DNA of 64,000 nt from Branchiostoma floridae (Eukaryota; Chordata; Leptocardii; Amphioxiformes; Branchiostomatidae), in contig NC_049982.1 in assembly GCF_000003815.2 (NCBI RefSeq), positions 20,215,245 to 20,279,244 of the forward strand, written 5' to 3'. Positions 25,301 to 33,012 of the stretch are shown here, in pieces (positions within the stretch are counted from its first letter, which is position 1; each line of letters starts with the position of its first letter). The notes below the pieces were generated by a model, which had not been told where the DNA came from, made no database searches, and saw only the letters and a program-made list of their open reading frames with translations. Made by a program: the position numbers and the translations under genes.

Positions 25301-26931
25301 ATGATACTTGATTCCATTTTGTGTCATTTTGTTTGAGTGTTTAAGTAGAAAACTGCAAAAACTTTCAGAATCCCTTGGGAATCAGCTAATTTGCATATTT
25401 TCAAGCATAATTTTTTCACGCGCACAAAACCCCAACCTGTATGATGTAGTGAAAATACTAGTAATAATATTGAGAGTCAATTTCCATCAGACCCATTTTT
25501 TCTCTTGATAATATTTTAGTTTATAAAATATTATGTCTAAGGAACAATAACAGAACCTGGCCTCATTGTAATGTCAACAGTCCACCAAAAAGTTAAAAAA
25601 ACAGTTTTCAAGGACCATGTAACATAATCTCAGTATCTATATGTTTATTGTGACAACCAAGTCCAATTATACAGATCTAGCAAAAGTCTTGTATGGACAA
25701 CATCGCACTGTCACCTATCAGAGAATGAACTGAACTGATGTTACTAAATATGTTGATGACCTGAATTAACATGTGACATGGTGCATATGATTCTGTCTCT
25801 TATACATATCATCTATGACCAACAGCAACATGGACACTGAACAAATTCACATGTTGGGAAAGTTGTCATAACAGTCTTTATTGTGATACAAATATTACCA
25901 GCTGTAGTGCCTCCGGTTTTCCTAGGTTCCATCATTATAGGCTTGTTCTGCTGGCTGTTGAATATGTTAGGATTATGTACTACAGCAAGCATGGAAAGAG
26001 CTTGTTGTAGTTATGTAAACTTATGATACAGTATAATGGGATTTTACTTAACGATTTGTTAATTTGCAATTTTGATTTATCTGCAAACTGCTGATCAGCC
26101 ATGGGTGTATTTTGTACCCTGTACCTGTCATACACATACACATCAAGCATTTCACCATTTGGCCAAAAGCCAAACAATCCATTAGACCTTTTTTTTACCT
26201 CATGCTCACATATTCCAAGACAAAAAATCATAAGTACATTCATTTGTAACTGAAATGTCTATATGTTTCCAATGTGAATGTACCTTATTTTACAGATTAT
26301 TTTGCTACTTTTTATATGCTTGTTCTCTGATCTACCTGATGAGGTAAAGAATTGCCTAAAACAATATTCCGACACAGATGATGTATGTTACATGCAAATG
26401 TATCCATTCTATGGAACCTGAGAGAAAAATGATCTCAGATTTAAAATTGGCTCTTAAATTTCCTTTTACTGTTTTAGTTTTAAGTAAATATCACACAATC
26501 AAACCACATGTAGCAGGGTCCTCAGCCAGCATTTTCATAATGCCATTTCTGGCAGATTATCTACTGACAATTGCTAACTGTTTTCTGTTGGCTTCTGTTT
26601 CCAACATCAGAGAACAGTCACAGAATGGTACATAATTGGTATAAAAAATTGCTAACTAGTCTAAAAATTGCTAACTAGCTAACACATTGTCATAGTCACC
26701 AATAGCCTGGAGTCCAACCTTCTAACCCTTGGTCTGCACCCAAAGATCACTACCCTGCCAGTAGCAACCATTGGTAGCAAACCACAGCAAACAAGGCTGG
26801 ACTCCAGACTAAGTCACCAAAAGAAGCAAAAGGAAGTGGAATACATACTGGCCATACCCAGGGTCCCGATCCATGCCGGGGTGTTGGGGGGGCTCACTCC
26901 GCATACTATATTGTCCTTAGGGATTCTCAGC
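755..26931 (-). CDS. LDB: LIM-domain-binding protein (LDB/CLIM/Chip family), 5' and central part, spliced
   Basis: Nuclear adaptor that self-associates and bridges LIM-homeodomain and LMO proteins on enhancers (family knowledge). Coding exons in transcript order are 13798-13676, 7870-7768, 2321-2149, 1780-1658, 1345-1268 and 878-755; phases 0,1,0,0,0,1 are consistent and every junction is GT-AG. The 241 residues read cover the conserved dimerisation region: RRHTP near residue 17, [79 protein letters not shown] and [11 protein letters not shown]. These match vertebrate LDB1/LDB2 and fly Chip nearly residue for residue. The N-terminus and DSDNLWW are closer to LDB2. An alternative LDB1-like start exon lies at 26858-26931. 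The nuclear-localisation and LIM-interaction exons must lie left of base 755. Family identity is certain; orthology to one vertebrate paralogue is not implied. Confidence 0.95.
1268..1345 (-). CDS. LDB: LDB coding exon ([15 protein letters not shown]...LNYLR)
   Basis: 78 nt, 26 codons, acceptor CTCTTTAG|GAC and donor AGG|GTATGC, phase 0 at both ends. The product [17 protein letters not shown]...FTLNYLR matches the LDB family. The Q/F variants resemble fly Chip and LDB2 more than LDB1. Confidence 0.95.
1658..1780 (-). CDS. LDB: LDB coding exon ([11 protein letters not shown]...SVIAMH)
   Basis: 123 nt, 41 codons, acceptor TGCACAG|GTG and donor CAC|GTCAGT (an unusual C at +3). It contains the [16 protein letters not shown] motif that is highly conserved in LDB proteins. 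It ends at AMH, where vertebrate proteins continue AMHAQDP; here the next exon begins directly with DP. Confidence 0.95.
2149..2321 (-). CDS. LDB: LDB coding exon ([10 protein letters not shown]...GKPTFTK)
   Basis: 173 nt, acceptor CTGCAG|CA, donor AAAG|GTACTC. Two bases complete the Thr codon. The exon then reads 57 residues including [29 protein letters not shown] and HHGKPTFTK, all standard landmarks of the LDB dimerisation domain. Confidence 0.96.
3245..3623 (+). repeat. Dispersed repeat, AACTAGAAAGGCAACA family, copy 1
   Basis: Begins AACTAGAAAGGCAACA...GCGAAAATGCAG and ends in a purine tract (GAAGAAAGAAAAAGAACA) plus GGGAAAATATAAC. The same beginning and end recur at 59415-59712, and the beginning recurs twice near 24488-24600. 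The interior is diverged. No reading frame or terminal inverted repeat is clear. Confidence 0.6.
4929..5269. mobile_element. Non-autonomous DNA transposon, CAGGG...CCCTG termini, 341 bp
   Basis: Ends CAGGGTTCTAGCCAGGAT and CTAGCTAGAACCCTG form an inverted repeat, flanked by a perfect 5-bp target duplication GTAAT (4924-4928 and 5270-5274). A subterminal motif TTTTAGCGTAGTGG occurs once at the left, three times at the right, and once inverted against the right terminus. The termini and 5-bp duplication suggest a hAT-type element (inference). A G run lies at 5011-5023. Confidence 0.8.
6441..6480 (-). CDS. LDB: Candidate alternative 40-nt exon inside the LDB gene
   Basis: Flanked by a strong acceptor (pyrimidine-rich, TTTCTTCAG) and a consensus donor (TACA|GTAAGT). 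It reads [13 protein letters not shown] with phase 0 in and phase 1 out, the same phases as the exon at 7768-7870. Its end (ED..G..K.Y + T) parallels the LEDGPKRYT end of that exon. Used in place of exon 7768-7870 it would keep the frame and drop the DNLWWDAF core. Inserted after that exon it would bring an early TGA. It could be an alternative exon, a poison exon, or chance. Confidence 0.4.
6671..6870 (+). repeat. Minisatellite, ten 20-bp units
   Basis: Ten uninterrupted units of CCAAATCTGAATTGTGTCCA-type sequence. Three unit variants (ending GTGTCCA, GTGTCTA, GTTTCCA) recur in that order at units 2-4 and 5-7, so expansion also went by a 60-bp higher-order unit. 60 bp is divisible by three, which creates a spurious 66-codon frame on the minus strand. 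Confidence 0.95.
7768..7870 (-). CDS. LDB: LDB coding exon ([10 protein letters not shown]...GPKRY)
   Basis: 103 nt, acceptor TATAG|GAC, donor TACA|GTGAGT, phase 0 in and 1 out. It encodes [18 protein letters not shown] followed by [16 protein letters not shown]. This is the family's most conserved block and is almost identical to vertebrate LDB2. The last base A joins CA of the next exon to make Thr of the YTIGRTL motif. Confidence 0.96.
8639..9821. mobile_element. TTAA-flanked non-autonomous DNA transposon, 1183 bp
   Basis: Termini GGTAGGATTTCAGGGTGG and its inverted counterpart CCACCCTGAGATACTACC (about 22 of 25 bp matching) are bounded by TTAA at 8635-8638 and 9822-9825, the target used by piggyBac-type transposases. 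There is no transposase frame. An internal block (CCCCTGTA...TTGTATCTT...TTGCATATTTAATTAG) is repeated directly near 9237-9310 and 9418-9492. It also carries one TGACGTCA site. Confidence 0.8.
11357..12909. mobile_element. Outer DNA transposon, CCTGTAGCCAGG termini, interrupted by a second element
   Basis: Left end CCTGTAGCCAGG and right end CCTGGCTACGG form inverted repeats; the right arm continues in a G/C run. Both are flanked by the 5-bp duplication GCATG (11352-11356, 12910-12914). A block with CCCTCTGAAA.GCCATTTCCTGCA occurs directly on both sides of the insert (about 11487-11546 and 12657-12720), so the outer element carries an internal direct repeat. No transposase is seen. It was hit by the element at 11563-12525. 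Confidence 0.72.
11563..12525. mobile_element. Inner TTAA-flanked element rich in TGACGT sites
   Basis: Nested in the element at 11357-12909. Ends CCCTATTCAGACCGGG and CCCCTGTCTGAATAGGG are inverted repeats next to TTAA (11559-11562, two extra A at left; 12526-12529). CCCTA after TTAA is typical of piggyBac-like ends (family knowledge). Just inside, the left arm has a run of about 18 G (11604-11621) and the right arm a matching run of C. Ten TGACGT half-sites, five of them full TGACGTCA palindromes, cluster at 11699-11772, 11912-11950 and 12177-12186. No long frame is present. Confidence 0.7.
13676..13798 (-). CDS. LDB: LDB start exon, LDB2-type N-terminus (41 codons)
   Basis: Opens with ATG at 13798 and reads [20 protein letters not shown], then an [11 protein letters not shown] segment, and ends at donor GAG|GTAATA in phase 0. 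It matches the start of vertebrate LDB2 ([15 protein letters not shown]). Codons for SSPFSPFY form a long pyrimidine tract ending CTACAG at 13752. This is a strong internal splice acceptor, giving a shorter exon from 13751 that begins A-CGG-CAC and can receive the alternative first exon at 26858-26931. A TATAAAATA string lies about 20 nt upstream of the ATG. A possible acceptor (TTACAG) lies further upstream, so the 5' UTR may itself be spliced. Confidence 0.93.
13799..14600. promoter_or_regulatory. CpG-rich 5' flank of LDB, possible bidirectional promoter
   Basis: Sequence upstream of the LDB start exon. From 14290 to 14520 GC and CpG rise well above the surroundings. On the plus strand this stretch is open and ends at a good donor (see 14293-14518). 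On the minus strand it would serve as LDB 5' UTR or promoter. No TATA box sits at a convincing distance from a transcript start. Confidence 0.35.
14293..14518 (+). CDS. Possible first exon of a plus-strand gene divergent from LDB
   Basis: An open frame contains ATG at 14293 and a second ATG near 14453, whose product reads [22 protein letters not shown]. It ends at donor CAAG|GTAGGC in phase 0. Codon choice is GC-richer than local DNA. A possible partner exon starts in phase 0 at 18775. I recognise no family; it could equally be untranslated leader of LDB read on the wrong strand. Confidence 0.28.
16320..17230. repeat. CpG-rich segment with three separate tandem duplications and CCAAT-type motifs
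   Basis: Three unrelated short duplications lie in a row: 48 bp repeated with an 81-bp period (16593-16640, 16674-16721), 34 bp twice (16771-16838) and 41 bp twice (17142-17223). At 16320-16510 the motifs AACCTATCAACGCA and CAGCTTTTTGATTGG recur. They reappear in reverse orientation at 24930-25170, showing a dispersed repeat. GCGCGTACGAGG and similar CpG strings contrast with the AT-rich flanks. Confidence 0.6.
18200..18640 (+). repeat. Diverged tandem repeat, about 174-bp unit
   Basis: TTCATATATCATGT.AATTTT and CACTGTTG.CTCCTGGTTA occur at 18372-18450 and again at 18546-18630. A partial third copy (ACTGTTGACTTTCAAA) lies near 18223. Confidence 0.6.
18775..18969 (+). CDS. Possible terminal exon of the same plus-strand transcript
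   Basis: Preceded by a good acceptor (TCTTTCCATTGCAG), open for 64 codons to a stop at 18967-18969, in phase with the donor at 14518. The product ([16 protein letters not shown]...) is polar, rich in Ser, Thr and Gln, and low in complexity. No homology recognised. Only the splice signals and phase support it. Confidence 0.22.
   Translation, partial: DYQPAQKATSVQRHSPTSLTQQSSTTSSWTHHDKDPSYKISLSIYFQHSQIHSLNYNIVSLSFF
18970..19500. repeat. Long (TA)n/(CA)n/(GA)n microsatellite with an embedded GC-rich island
   Basis: Mostly TATATA with CA and GA interruptions at 18985-19030 and 19160-19498. Between them (about 19035-19150) sits an unrelated GC-rich block (GCCGTATCACCCCAGC...AATACACCGTGTTC). The tyrosine/isoleucine-rich frames over this region on both strands are artefacts of the repeat. 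Confidence 0.9.
20551..20816. mobile_element. Degenerate TA-flanked MITE next to a lone CAGGG-type end
   Basis: CAGGGCTCTAGCTAGC at 20551 resembles the right terminus of the 4929-5269 element, but its partner is missing. Immediately after it, 20609-20816 is an old copy of the MITE at 45296-45503. The termini CTGTAGTGTAGATGCATTT and CTGCATTTACAG are kept, but nearly all TTCGCGG motifs have become TTTGAGG, TTCGCAG or TTTGCAG. Confidence 0.7.
22084..23376. mobile_element. TTA-flanked DNA transposon, PIF/Harbinger-like, 1293 bp
   Basis: Termini GGCCCACTTTACATTACG and CGTAATGTAAAGTGGGCC are perfect 18-bp inverted repeats, flanked by TTA (22081-22083, 23377-23379). A 3-bp TWA duplication with GG-starting ends is typical of PIF/Harbinger (family knowledge). 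The left arm repeats GCGTTAGCGGGACT. A 102-codon frame at 22483-22791 (basic, cysteine near the end) is the only candidate remnant gene; it lacks any transposase signature I can see. Confidence 0.78.
24240..25420. repeat. Composite repeat block with direct flanks
   Basis: ATCCCTTGGGAAT...TTTGCATATTTT occurs at 24257-24290 and again at 25370-25403 in direct orientation. Between them are two AGAAAGGCAACATTTT copies (24488-24600), a tRNA-like stretch, and a roughly 150-bp tandem duplication (about 24930-25200) with GTGCGTTGAT.GGTTCA and CCAATCAAAAAGCT in each unit. The latter is the same family as 16320-16510, inverted. Confidence 0.55.
24622..24693 (-). repeat. tRNA-Gly-derived pseudogene or SINE head
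   Basis: On the minus strand TGGCTCAGTGGTATTATTC matches the A-box/D-arm of tRNA-Gly and GGATCGAATCC is a B-box. The anticodon arm is unrelated and the acceptor strands do not pair, so it is not a functional tRNA. Confidence 0.55.
26705..26809. mobile_element. TA-flanked MITE, 105 bp
   Basis: GCCTGGAGTCCAACCTT and its inverted partner AAGGCTGGACTCCAGAC bound the element, with TA on each side. It lies just downstream (in transcript sense) of the alternative LDB first exon, near its donor at 26857. Confidence 0.7.
26858..26931 (-). CDS. LDB: Alternative first coding exon of LDB, LDB1-type N-terminus
   Basis: A 74-nt exon lies between acceptor GTCCCCCAG and donor GG|GTATGG. After an in-frame TAA it reads [15 protein letters not shown] and ends two bases into a Gly codon. 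Spliced to the internal acceptor at 13751 it gives ...[17 protein letters not shown]. The phase fits exactly, and this parallels vertebrate LDB1, where HPGTMLDRD-V-G precedes a G-RHTP junction. The 5' acceptor implies at least one more upstream non-coding exon. The assignment rests on the shared EPP...HPG-M-DRD pattern, phase match and splice signals; no transcript was available. Confidence 0.72.
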
Positions 26932-27834
26932 CTGGGGGACACGATCAAGTGTCACCCTCCTCCTCCTCACAATGGTACTTTACTACGCTCGGTATATACT
27001 ACTCACAGTAGTATCCTGGCTTGCACTGAAAAGAAAGGACACAGCTTAGACATACAGTATCCATATCCCTAAACATGCTCTCATATCCTTACAACACTTG
27101 GAAACTTGAATGAATGTACATATACTTAAATACTAACAGTCTAAAAGACAGTCAAAATATCCACCTGTAGTTTTCTGATTCCTAATCCTACTAATTAACA
27201 TCATACATTTCTGTAAGTTTTCCCTTCCCCACAGTATATAGCAATCTCAGAAATGTGACTTAACAATCAACAGCTGTTCAGAGGGACGTTCCTTCCCAGG
27301 CATTCTTCTCAAGCTTAACTCATTTTAAGATATACAACATGTAACTTGTAAAGTTCCCTCTAAGTCTAAAAACACCATTAAAAAAATTAAAAACGTACTT
27401 TCAACTGTTAATATTTTTCATCGGGTTATACAATAACATTATCTCAACAGTTGAATATGTTCCAGAGGTGATATTTTTCAAAGATGCCATTTCCATGACT
27501 TTGCACAAAAGCTTTACTTAAAGACCCAATTCATACCAGGATTCATGAACTGGGATTCCCTCTAGCATGGGATTGATCCTGATTCACAAAGCCCAACTAG
27601 TATGAACGGTAGAAAGCCCCCCAAATGTTTAAGCAGGATCTGCTAAATCTACCTGAAACCGGGATCAGCCCAGTGTCGGGATGAATCCTGATTTGCAAAT
27701 CCAGGTATGAACGGGATCTAACTGGTGTGGCCTTACAAAGGCAAGCTAACGTTACTGGTGATGACAGATATACTTTACATAATAATGTTTAATTATATAG
27801 TATAGGGACATGGAAAACTGGCATGTATACACAG

Positions 27835-28763
27835 CAGGCCTCGAAATACTTTTTTTCAGCCAGGTTGCGCAGGAGGCAACCTGAATCAAAAACCAACTTG
27901 CGCCACCAGCATTTCAGGTTGCGCCACTTCCAAGCTGTTACTTTCTCCAAATTAGCTGTAAAAGCTATTAATTTCAGTCGAAATATAGCACACAAAAATA
28001 TATGCAGGGCAAATTAAGCGCACTTTTCTCAATAAACAACATCCATTTATCAATCTTTTGAAAATAAAGACTGCAACAAAAATAATATCTCAAAGAACTG
28101 TGAAAAAATTGCGACCTCCGTTGAACAGTGCCGACCGTGCGCCCCTCCCCAGTATAGTCATCGTCACACTAGCTGTTGTTTTCCCCGCATTCCACCGACA
28201 GAATTGTCCCAAACAAGCAAAGAAACTCTCCCTCCAAAGTAAGCCTATACATGTACTTATCAGCAAGGACGTTAGGTAGTCGATGGGTTTTCGTAAACAT
28301 TGTCAAAGTTACACGCTTTGTTGCGTGATTTTTTTCCGCGAACACAGCAAATTCTACTCTACAGTGTTGGGACATTAGATATTCCACCAATAGCAGCGCC
28401 CAGGCGCACTACGTCACGCCGAAATGGCCAATGGGATGCGACTCTCGCGATTCACAAGATGTGAGTTAGTGCGAGATGGCGCGAGACTTGAGATGAAAAA
28501 TGGCGGCTGCATGCCGAAATCGGCAAATTTTGAACTTCGAGCGAAGTTTCCGGCGGAAAATTAGGGCTTACCAAAGGCGCACATCCCAAAAACAGGGCGT
28601 ACATTTTCTGATATTTTTAGTAAAGGGCCTGTAACTTGAGGATCATTTTGTTTACCAAAAAAAAATCAAGTTGCGCCGCGCGCAACCTGACTTTCTGAAC
28701 AACTTGCGCACGGAGAAAACTACTTGCGCGGAGGGGGTGCGCAAGTGGTTAATTCGAACCCTG
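27835..28763. mobile_element. CAGGG-type DNA transposon, 929 bp, with promoter-like interior
   Basis: Termini CAGGCCTCGAAATA and TTAATTCGAACCCTG, with target duplication CACAG (27830-27834, 28764-28768). The subterminal motif TTGCGC (AGGTTGCGC/AACTTGCGC) occurs three times at the left, three times direct at the right, and inverted next to the right end. The interior (28370-28560) is CpG-rich, with TCTCGCGA, a CCAAT-type motif and AAAATGGCGGC followed by a short open frame. No transposase is present. Confidence 0.75.
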
Positions 28764-29799
28764 CACAGTGACACATACACTAACAGTTCATAATGGTCTA
28801 CATTTTATGTAAGGTCTATTGAGACTCTAGTCAGTAGAGAAATGTCAAACTTCCTCTGCCTGGGGCTAAAGACTATCATGGGAACTTGAACATGAACCAA
28901 TCATAGGATCCAATTAATTCCATCATGTACGGACATCAACAACTCATAGGTGTGTTCAACCATGTCAATTACACAATCTTCATGGACTAAAACTAAGACC
29001 TGTGCATACAGGGTATGTGTAAAACTGTTAATCACCTGCTCTCCTACAAATACACATTAGAACTTAGAGGAAGCCAATGCAAGAGCCCCCGTCATCGCAG
29101 ATAAGGGTATAAGAAAGTAAAGCAAAATGGAGAAGATATTTTGTAGAGACGTGGTTAAAATTAGGGCAGGATTGCAATGAAAAACCATTATTCATACTGG
29201 CCGAGAATAAGTTTCATTCACATTCACTATAGACCAGTAGTGAATACAGCTAGTTTTTGAAACCTTTTACGCATTTCTGTGAAAAGTCCCAGTACTATGA
29301 TAATGTCAATGCCAATCTTATAATCTCCCTCACAAGTCGTAACAACACATTTCCAATCACAAAACCGACCTCTTTAATTTCCAACCAGCCCCGATATCGT
29401 TTTCCGGCTTGCCACAAAACCTTTTCACAAGGCTCCCAGGTGCTGGTTGGAGATAGCAAACGTACAATAGATCATGGATGCATGGATGTACTTGATCATT
29501 TATCATTATTTGATCATACCTCACCACAAGTCAAGAGATAGGGGTACAAAATCAGCCCTGAATAAGGCTGGTTGGATCTCCCTGCCTTTCTGTTTCGAGG
29601 CAGTATATAACATCTATTTGAGCCACACACTTGCAAAACTGTAGATTCTATACAATGTCTGGACTAGTCAGGACAGTAAAGTCTGTTTTGGAACAGTTGC
29701 ACTGTGTTGTTTTAATGTAATTTCTGTGACTGTGGGATCAATGGGCCTTTGGCTCATGATCAATTGACAATGTCAATAACACAATGTGCTCTTGTTTCT

Positions 29800-29890
29800 T
29801 AATCTCCAAGCAGATCCTACGGAGCCATCAGCTGGCTAAGGAGTAAAGAGTAGATGGCCAAAGGGAGTCAAAGGGGCACCGGAGGGTTTG
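29800..29890. mobile_element. Truncated copy of the TAATCTCCAAGCAGATC MITE
   Basis: Shares TAATCTCCAAGCAGATC and GGCCAAAGGGAGTC with the complete element at 33721-33894 but lacks the right terminus. Confidence 0.6.
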
Positions 29891-30918
29891 ATATTATATA
29901 TTTTGCCACCGTAGATCTGGTTGTTTCTCAACTGTCAGTGTTAGTCATGTTGGAAGTATTTGTAGGTAATGTATTATAAGAGTTACATGTATAATGCATT
30001 ATAAGAAAACTCTTAATGTTCATAATACATATTCTTAAAAGGTTAATTCAGAAACATCCCTGACAATTTGACAAATTTGACTAAATTGCTCATTACGTTT
30101 TATGATATCATACTGAGTCAAAGCAGTCTAAACACGAACTTAAGTGACCAATTATAATGTAAGTAAAAGGACATGCAGATCCTCTTCTAGTGTCAGAGTC
30201 TGTGTTTGATTTTCTCAAAATGTTGTGACCACTTGTACGGCTGTGGCAATGAATAGCCTTCATTATGGAGTGGTATGGATGCAAACCTTGATGGCTCCAA
30301 GGCCTGGTCACATAACAATGGCAAAAAAATTTACATCAATAAAAAGTAAAAAAAATATTTGTTTATTCATTTATTATTTAAAAACAGTATTTAAATTCCA
30401 TTTGTTCAAAAACATTGCAAAATGCACTGTTTCTTTTGAGTTATACCGCTACATGTTTAGCCATAGCTAAACCTTTATGCTTTTCACCCTTCCCACCTCT
30501 ACCAACATAACACTGTTGTTGGTGCCTGCCACAAAAATTTGACATCTTAATATTTAGTAAACCCCATGTATTTTTGGGACACAAAGAGAGCACACACTCA
30601 ACCATAATGGCTAATTTACATGGCATACAGCGATGAAACACGACCAGTCAAATCTTTTCCGACGTGCCCTTTCCAAACCGCATATCAGGCCCATCATTCA
30701 TCGCACCTCCGAACCACAAACTCAAGCCACAAAAAAATGTTGCCAACACCGTACTTCACTCTCACTCACACCACCCCCCTCCCCACCTTTTCTTCTTTCC
30801 TTTCAAAACACTAACACCGCCAGCACAGATGGACGATCCAACTCACCAACAAGTTAGTAAAAGAGCCCCGCGATAACAATCCAAAAGTTATGCCGCTTCG
30901 ATAGGGAGGAAAGCTTAC

Positions 30919-31052
30919 CTTTAGGGCTGAGAATCCTGGAGAGAATGTTGGTGAAATTTTCGCCGTCTGGCTTTTCTGGTTCTCCCTCCAAACAAAATGG
31001 ATTATATCGCGTAGGGATATGATCCTGCTTCCGGCGATGTGATCCGTGCAGG
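30919..31052 (-). CDS. Candidate minus-strand exon, product unrecognised
   Basis: Acceptor CCCCATCTGCAG and donor AAAG|GTAAGC are both strong. One frame reads LHGSHRRKQDHIPTRYNP, then a Glu/Pro-rich stretch to ILSPKG, with coding-like third positions. Its upstream extension, FCPICSLHGSH, looks like a zinc-binding knuckle but follows a TAA. Another frame starts at ATG 31092 (MSKKRSSSSAPS...) and is also open to the donor. Which is used is unclear. Joining either to the LDB exon at 26931 gives a stop, so it is UTR or belongs to another gene. Confidence 0.4.
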
Positions 31053-31626
31053 CTGCAGATGGGGCAGAAGAACTGCTTCTTTTTTTACTCATTATAAGAC
31101 ATTGAAGGGAAGAATTGTGTTTTGCAACATCATTTTGACTATTCAACAACTTCAGATTGACATGATAGAAGTAGAGGGGGAAAGCATACTCCCTGTGATA
31201 CGGGATTACTTTTATCAAGAAGCAATACAATGTAACAGCGACGTCTGCCGTCCATAGCTGGTATTGCTTAAGAGCTAGTTTGTGTACGTGTGTTTCTGTT
31301 TGCACGCGCCGGGTAGCGAAAGCTTTATCGAAGTTTATGTTTATGGGGTTATGTATTTACATCTTGGTTTTGCCGCCTTGGTTTTCGAACTTTTCAAGAT
31401 AATGTGTGACTGCGGCAAGGTTTTGTTTGTCTTTTCGCGTGTTTCTCATATTTTCCATCTTGAGTGAGGTCACTCGGAGTTTCATAATTTCACAATCTCC
31501 AACTTGATCATGGGCATAGTGCCGACCTGTCCTTTATATAACATTAAAAGTTCCGAAGCCGATTTGTCAGGTGCCGTCCTTTCTCTTATATGATTATATA
31601 ACGTTACGTTATATTTGGTACCTTAA

Positions 31627-31982
31627 GGCAACCTAAGCAATATTACAGCGTCAAAGTGGAAATATTCTGAATAAGGCAATCTGTCTGATATTGACATCTA
31701 CTTCACTGTATTCTCACATTTACATCATAATTTGATACTTTGGGCGGTTTAAAACAGCCCAGAGACAAGTTGCATGAGGATATTCCTTATTATTGTACCC
31801 CCCAAAAATAAGGACTTGATCTGGAATCCTCGTGCAACTCATTCCCGCGCTGTTTTTAACGGCTCAATTTATGAAATAATGATGTAAACGTGCTAAAATA
31901 GTGCATTAGATGTAAATATTATACAGACTGCCTTATTCAGAATTTTTCCAATTTTAACAATGTGATATTTCTTAGGTTGCCT
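31627..31982. mobile_element. TTAA-flanked foldback MITE, 356 bp
   Basis: The two halves are long imperfect inverted repeats of each other: GGCAACCTAAG, TTCTGAATAAGGCA and TCTGT recur reversed as TTAGGTTGCC, TGCCTTATTCAGAA and ACAGA. TTAA lies at 31623-31626 and 31983-31986. The RNA would fold into a long hairpin. Confidence 0.75.
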
Positions 31983-32381
31983 TTAAACTTAAAGACCTTA
32001 AAGGTTGATAGTCAGTAAAGAGCAGTTTGAGGCTCCTAATTTATGCCATCATTTCAAGCCATTGCAATGTGTGCAGGATTAGCTTCAGGCTTTTTAAATG
32101 ATCATGGTAGTACAAAGCTCCTTGGTGTATTAAATGTAGGTCAAATTACGTGGCAACGCAGGTCAAATTACGTTAGCAAACAGAAAGCATTGTCCAATCA
32201 AGGAGCTTTCATCAATCCAGAGAGTTGCAAGTCGATCAAGTTAATTTCCCAAGCATTTGGGGTCCCCATTTTATGGGTACAAAGATTTACAACAACAAAA
32301 AAAAAAGAAAGGTTAAAACAGCAATCTATGGTACCATGATATTTCTTGAAGAAAAGTATCGAATATTTGAAGGGAAAGCTA

Positions 32382-32490
32382 TCCTGAGAACCATCCTATT
32401 TCTACCGGGGTCCCTTACAATCGCTTCCCTAGACTCGGAGTAGCGAATGCCATTGAAGGAGCCCCGGTAGAAATAGGATGGTTCTCAGGC
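32382..32490. mobile_element. TA-flanked MITE, 109 bp
   Basis: Near-perfect 29-bp inverted repeats: CCTGAGAACCATCCTATTTC at the left, GAAATAGGATGGTTCTCAGG at the right. TA flanks both sides. Confidence 0.8.
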
Positions 32491-33012
32491 TAGCGGAAAG
32501 CTGCATCTCTGGAAACTACTAAACCTCTCCAAGGCTCCACATGTCACTGGAAAAAAATAGTAAAAATTGGCAAGATAACACACCAAAGTAGGTAGCTGGC
32601 CAAAGACGATAGTTCATGGAGACAACTATTTTTTCCAGCGACTTTGCCTTGTCGTCTGTTATGCACCTGTCACCGCCGTACACGTTGGAATTTTGTCTCT
32701 TGCGAAGCACACATGTAAATTTTTGTCTGTATCAGACACAGTGTAATAAAACCAATGTTGTGTCACATGATTATTGCTTATGCATTGCTGACGTATTGCG
32801 TATAAAGAAAGAAAGAAAGACTTCTGACTGTGTAGACTACTTAATGCTTTGTTTAACCATCGCTAGATGTCGTTGCTTCACCAGGTCCCAAAACAAATAA
32901 GATCGCAGGCAAACAACAGAAACGAAATTTTACATTTGTCCAGTCATATCTGTAAAAAAAAATATATATAACCACTATTTCAAGTAAAATTAATTTCTAA
33001 GCTATTTCAAAA

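Larger units (their letters stand above)
13799..26857 (-). other. LDB: Upstream LDB intron or flank, repeat-dense
   Basis: If the 26858-26931 exon is used, this is one 13-kb intron (counted from 13751). Apart from the elements listed separately, it holds only AT-rich sequence. Bases 15911-15940 and, reversed, 59066-59106 share a repeat end (AGAGTTC...CATACCTCCATGAAA). Confidence 0.5.

Noticed and set aside
32519-32710. Minus-strand frame with LRKRQNSNVYGGDR as an exon between 33.0 and 31.0 kb
   Set aside because: Codons look reasonable, but no acceptor or donor gives a consistent phase with the neighbouring candidates.
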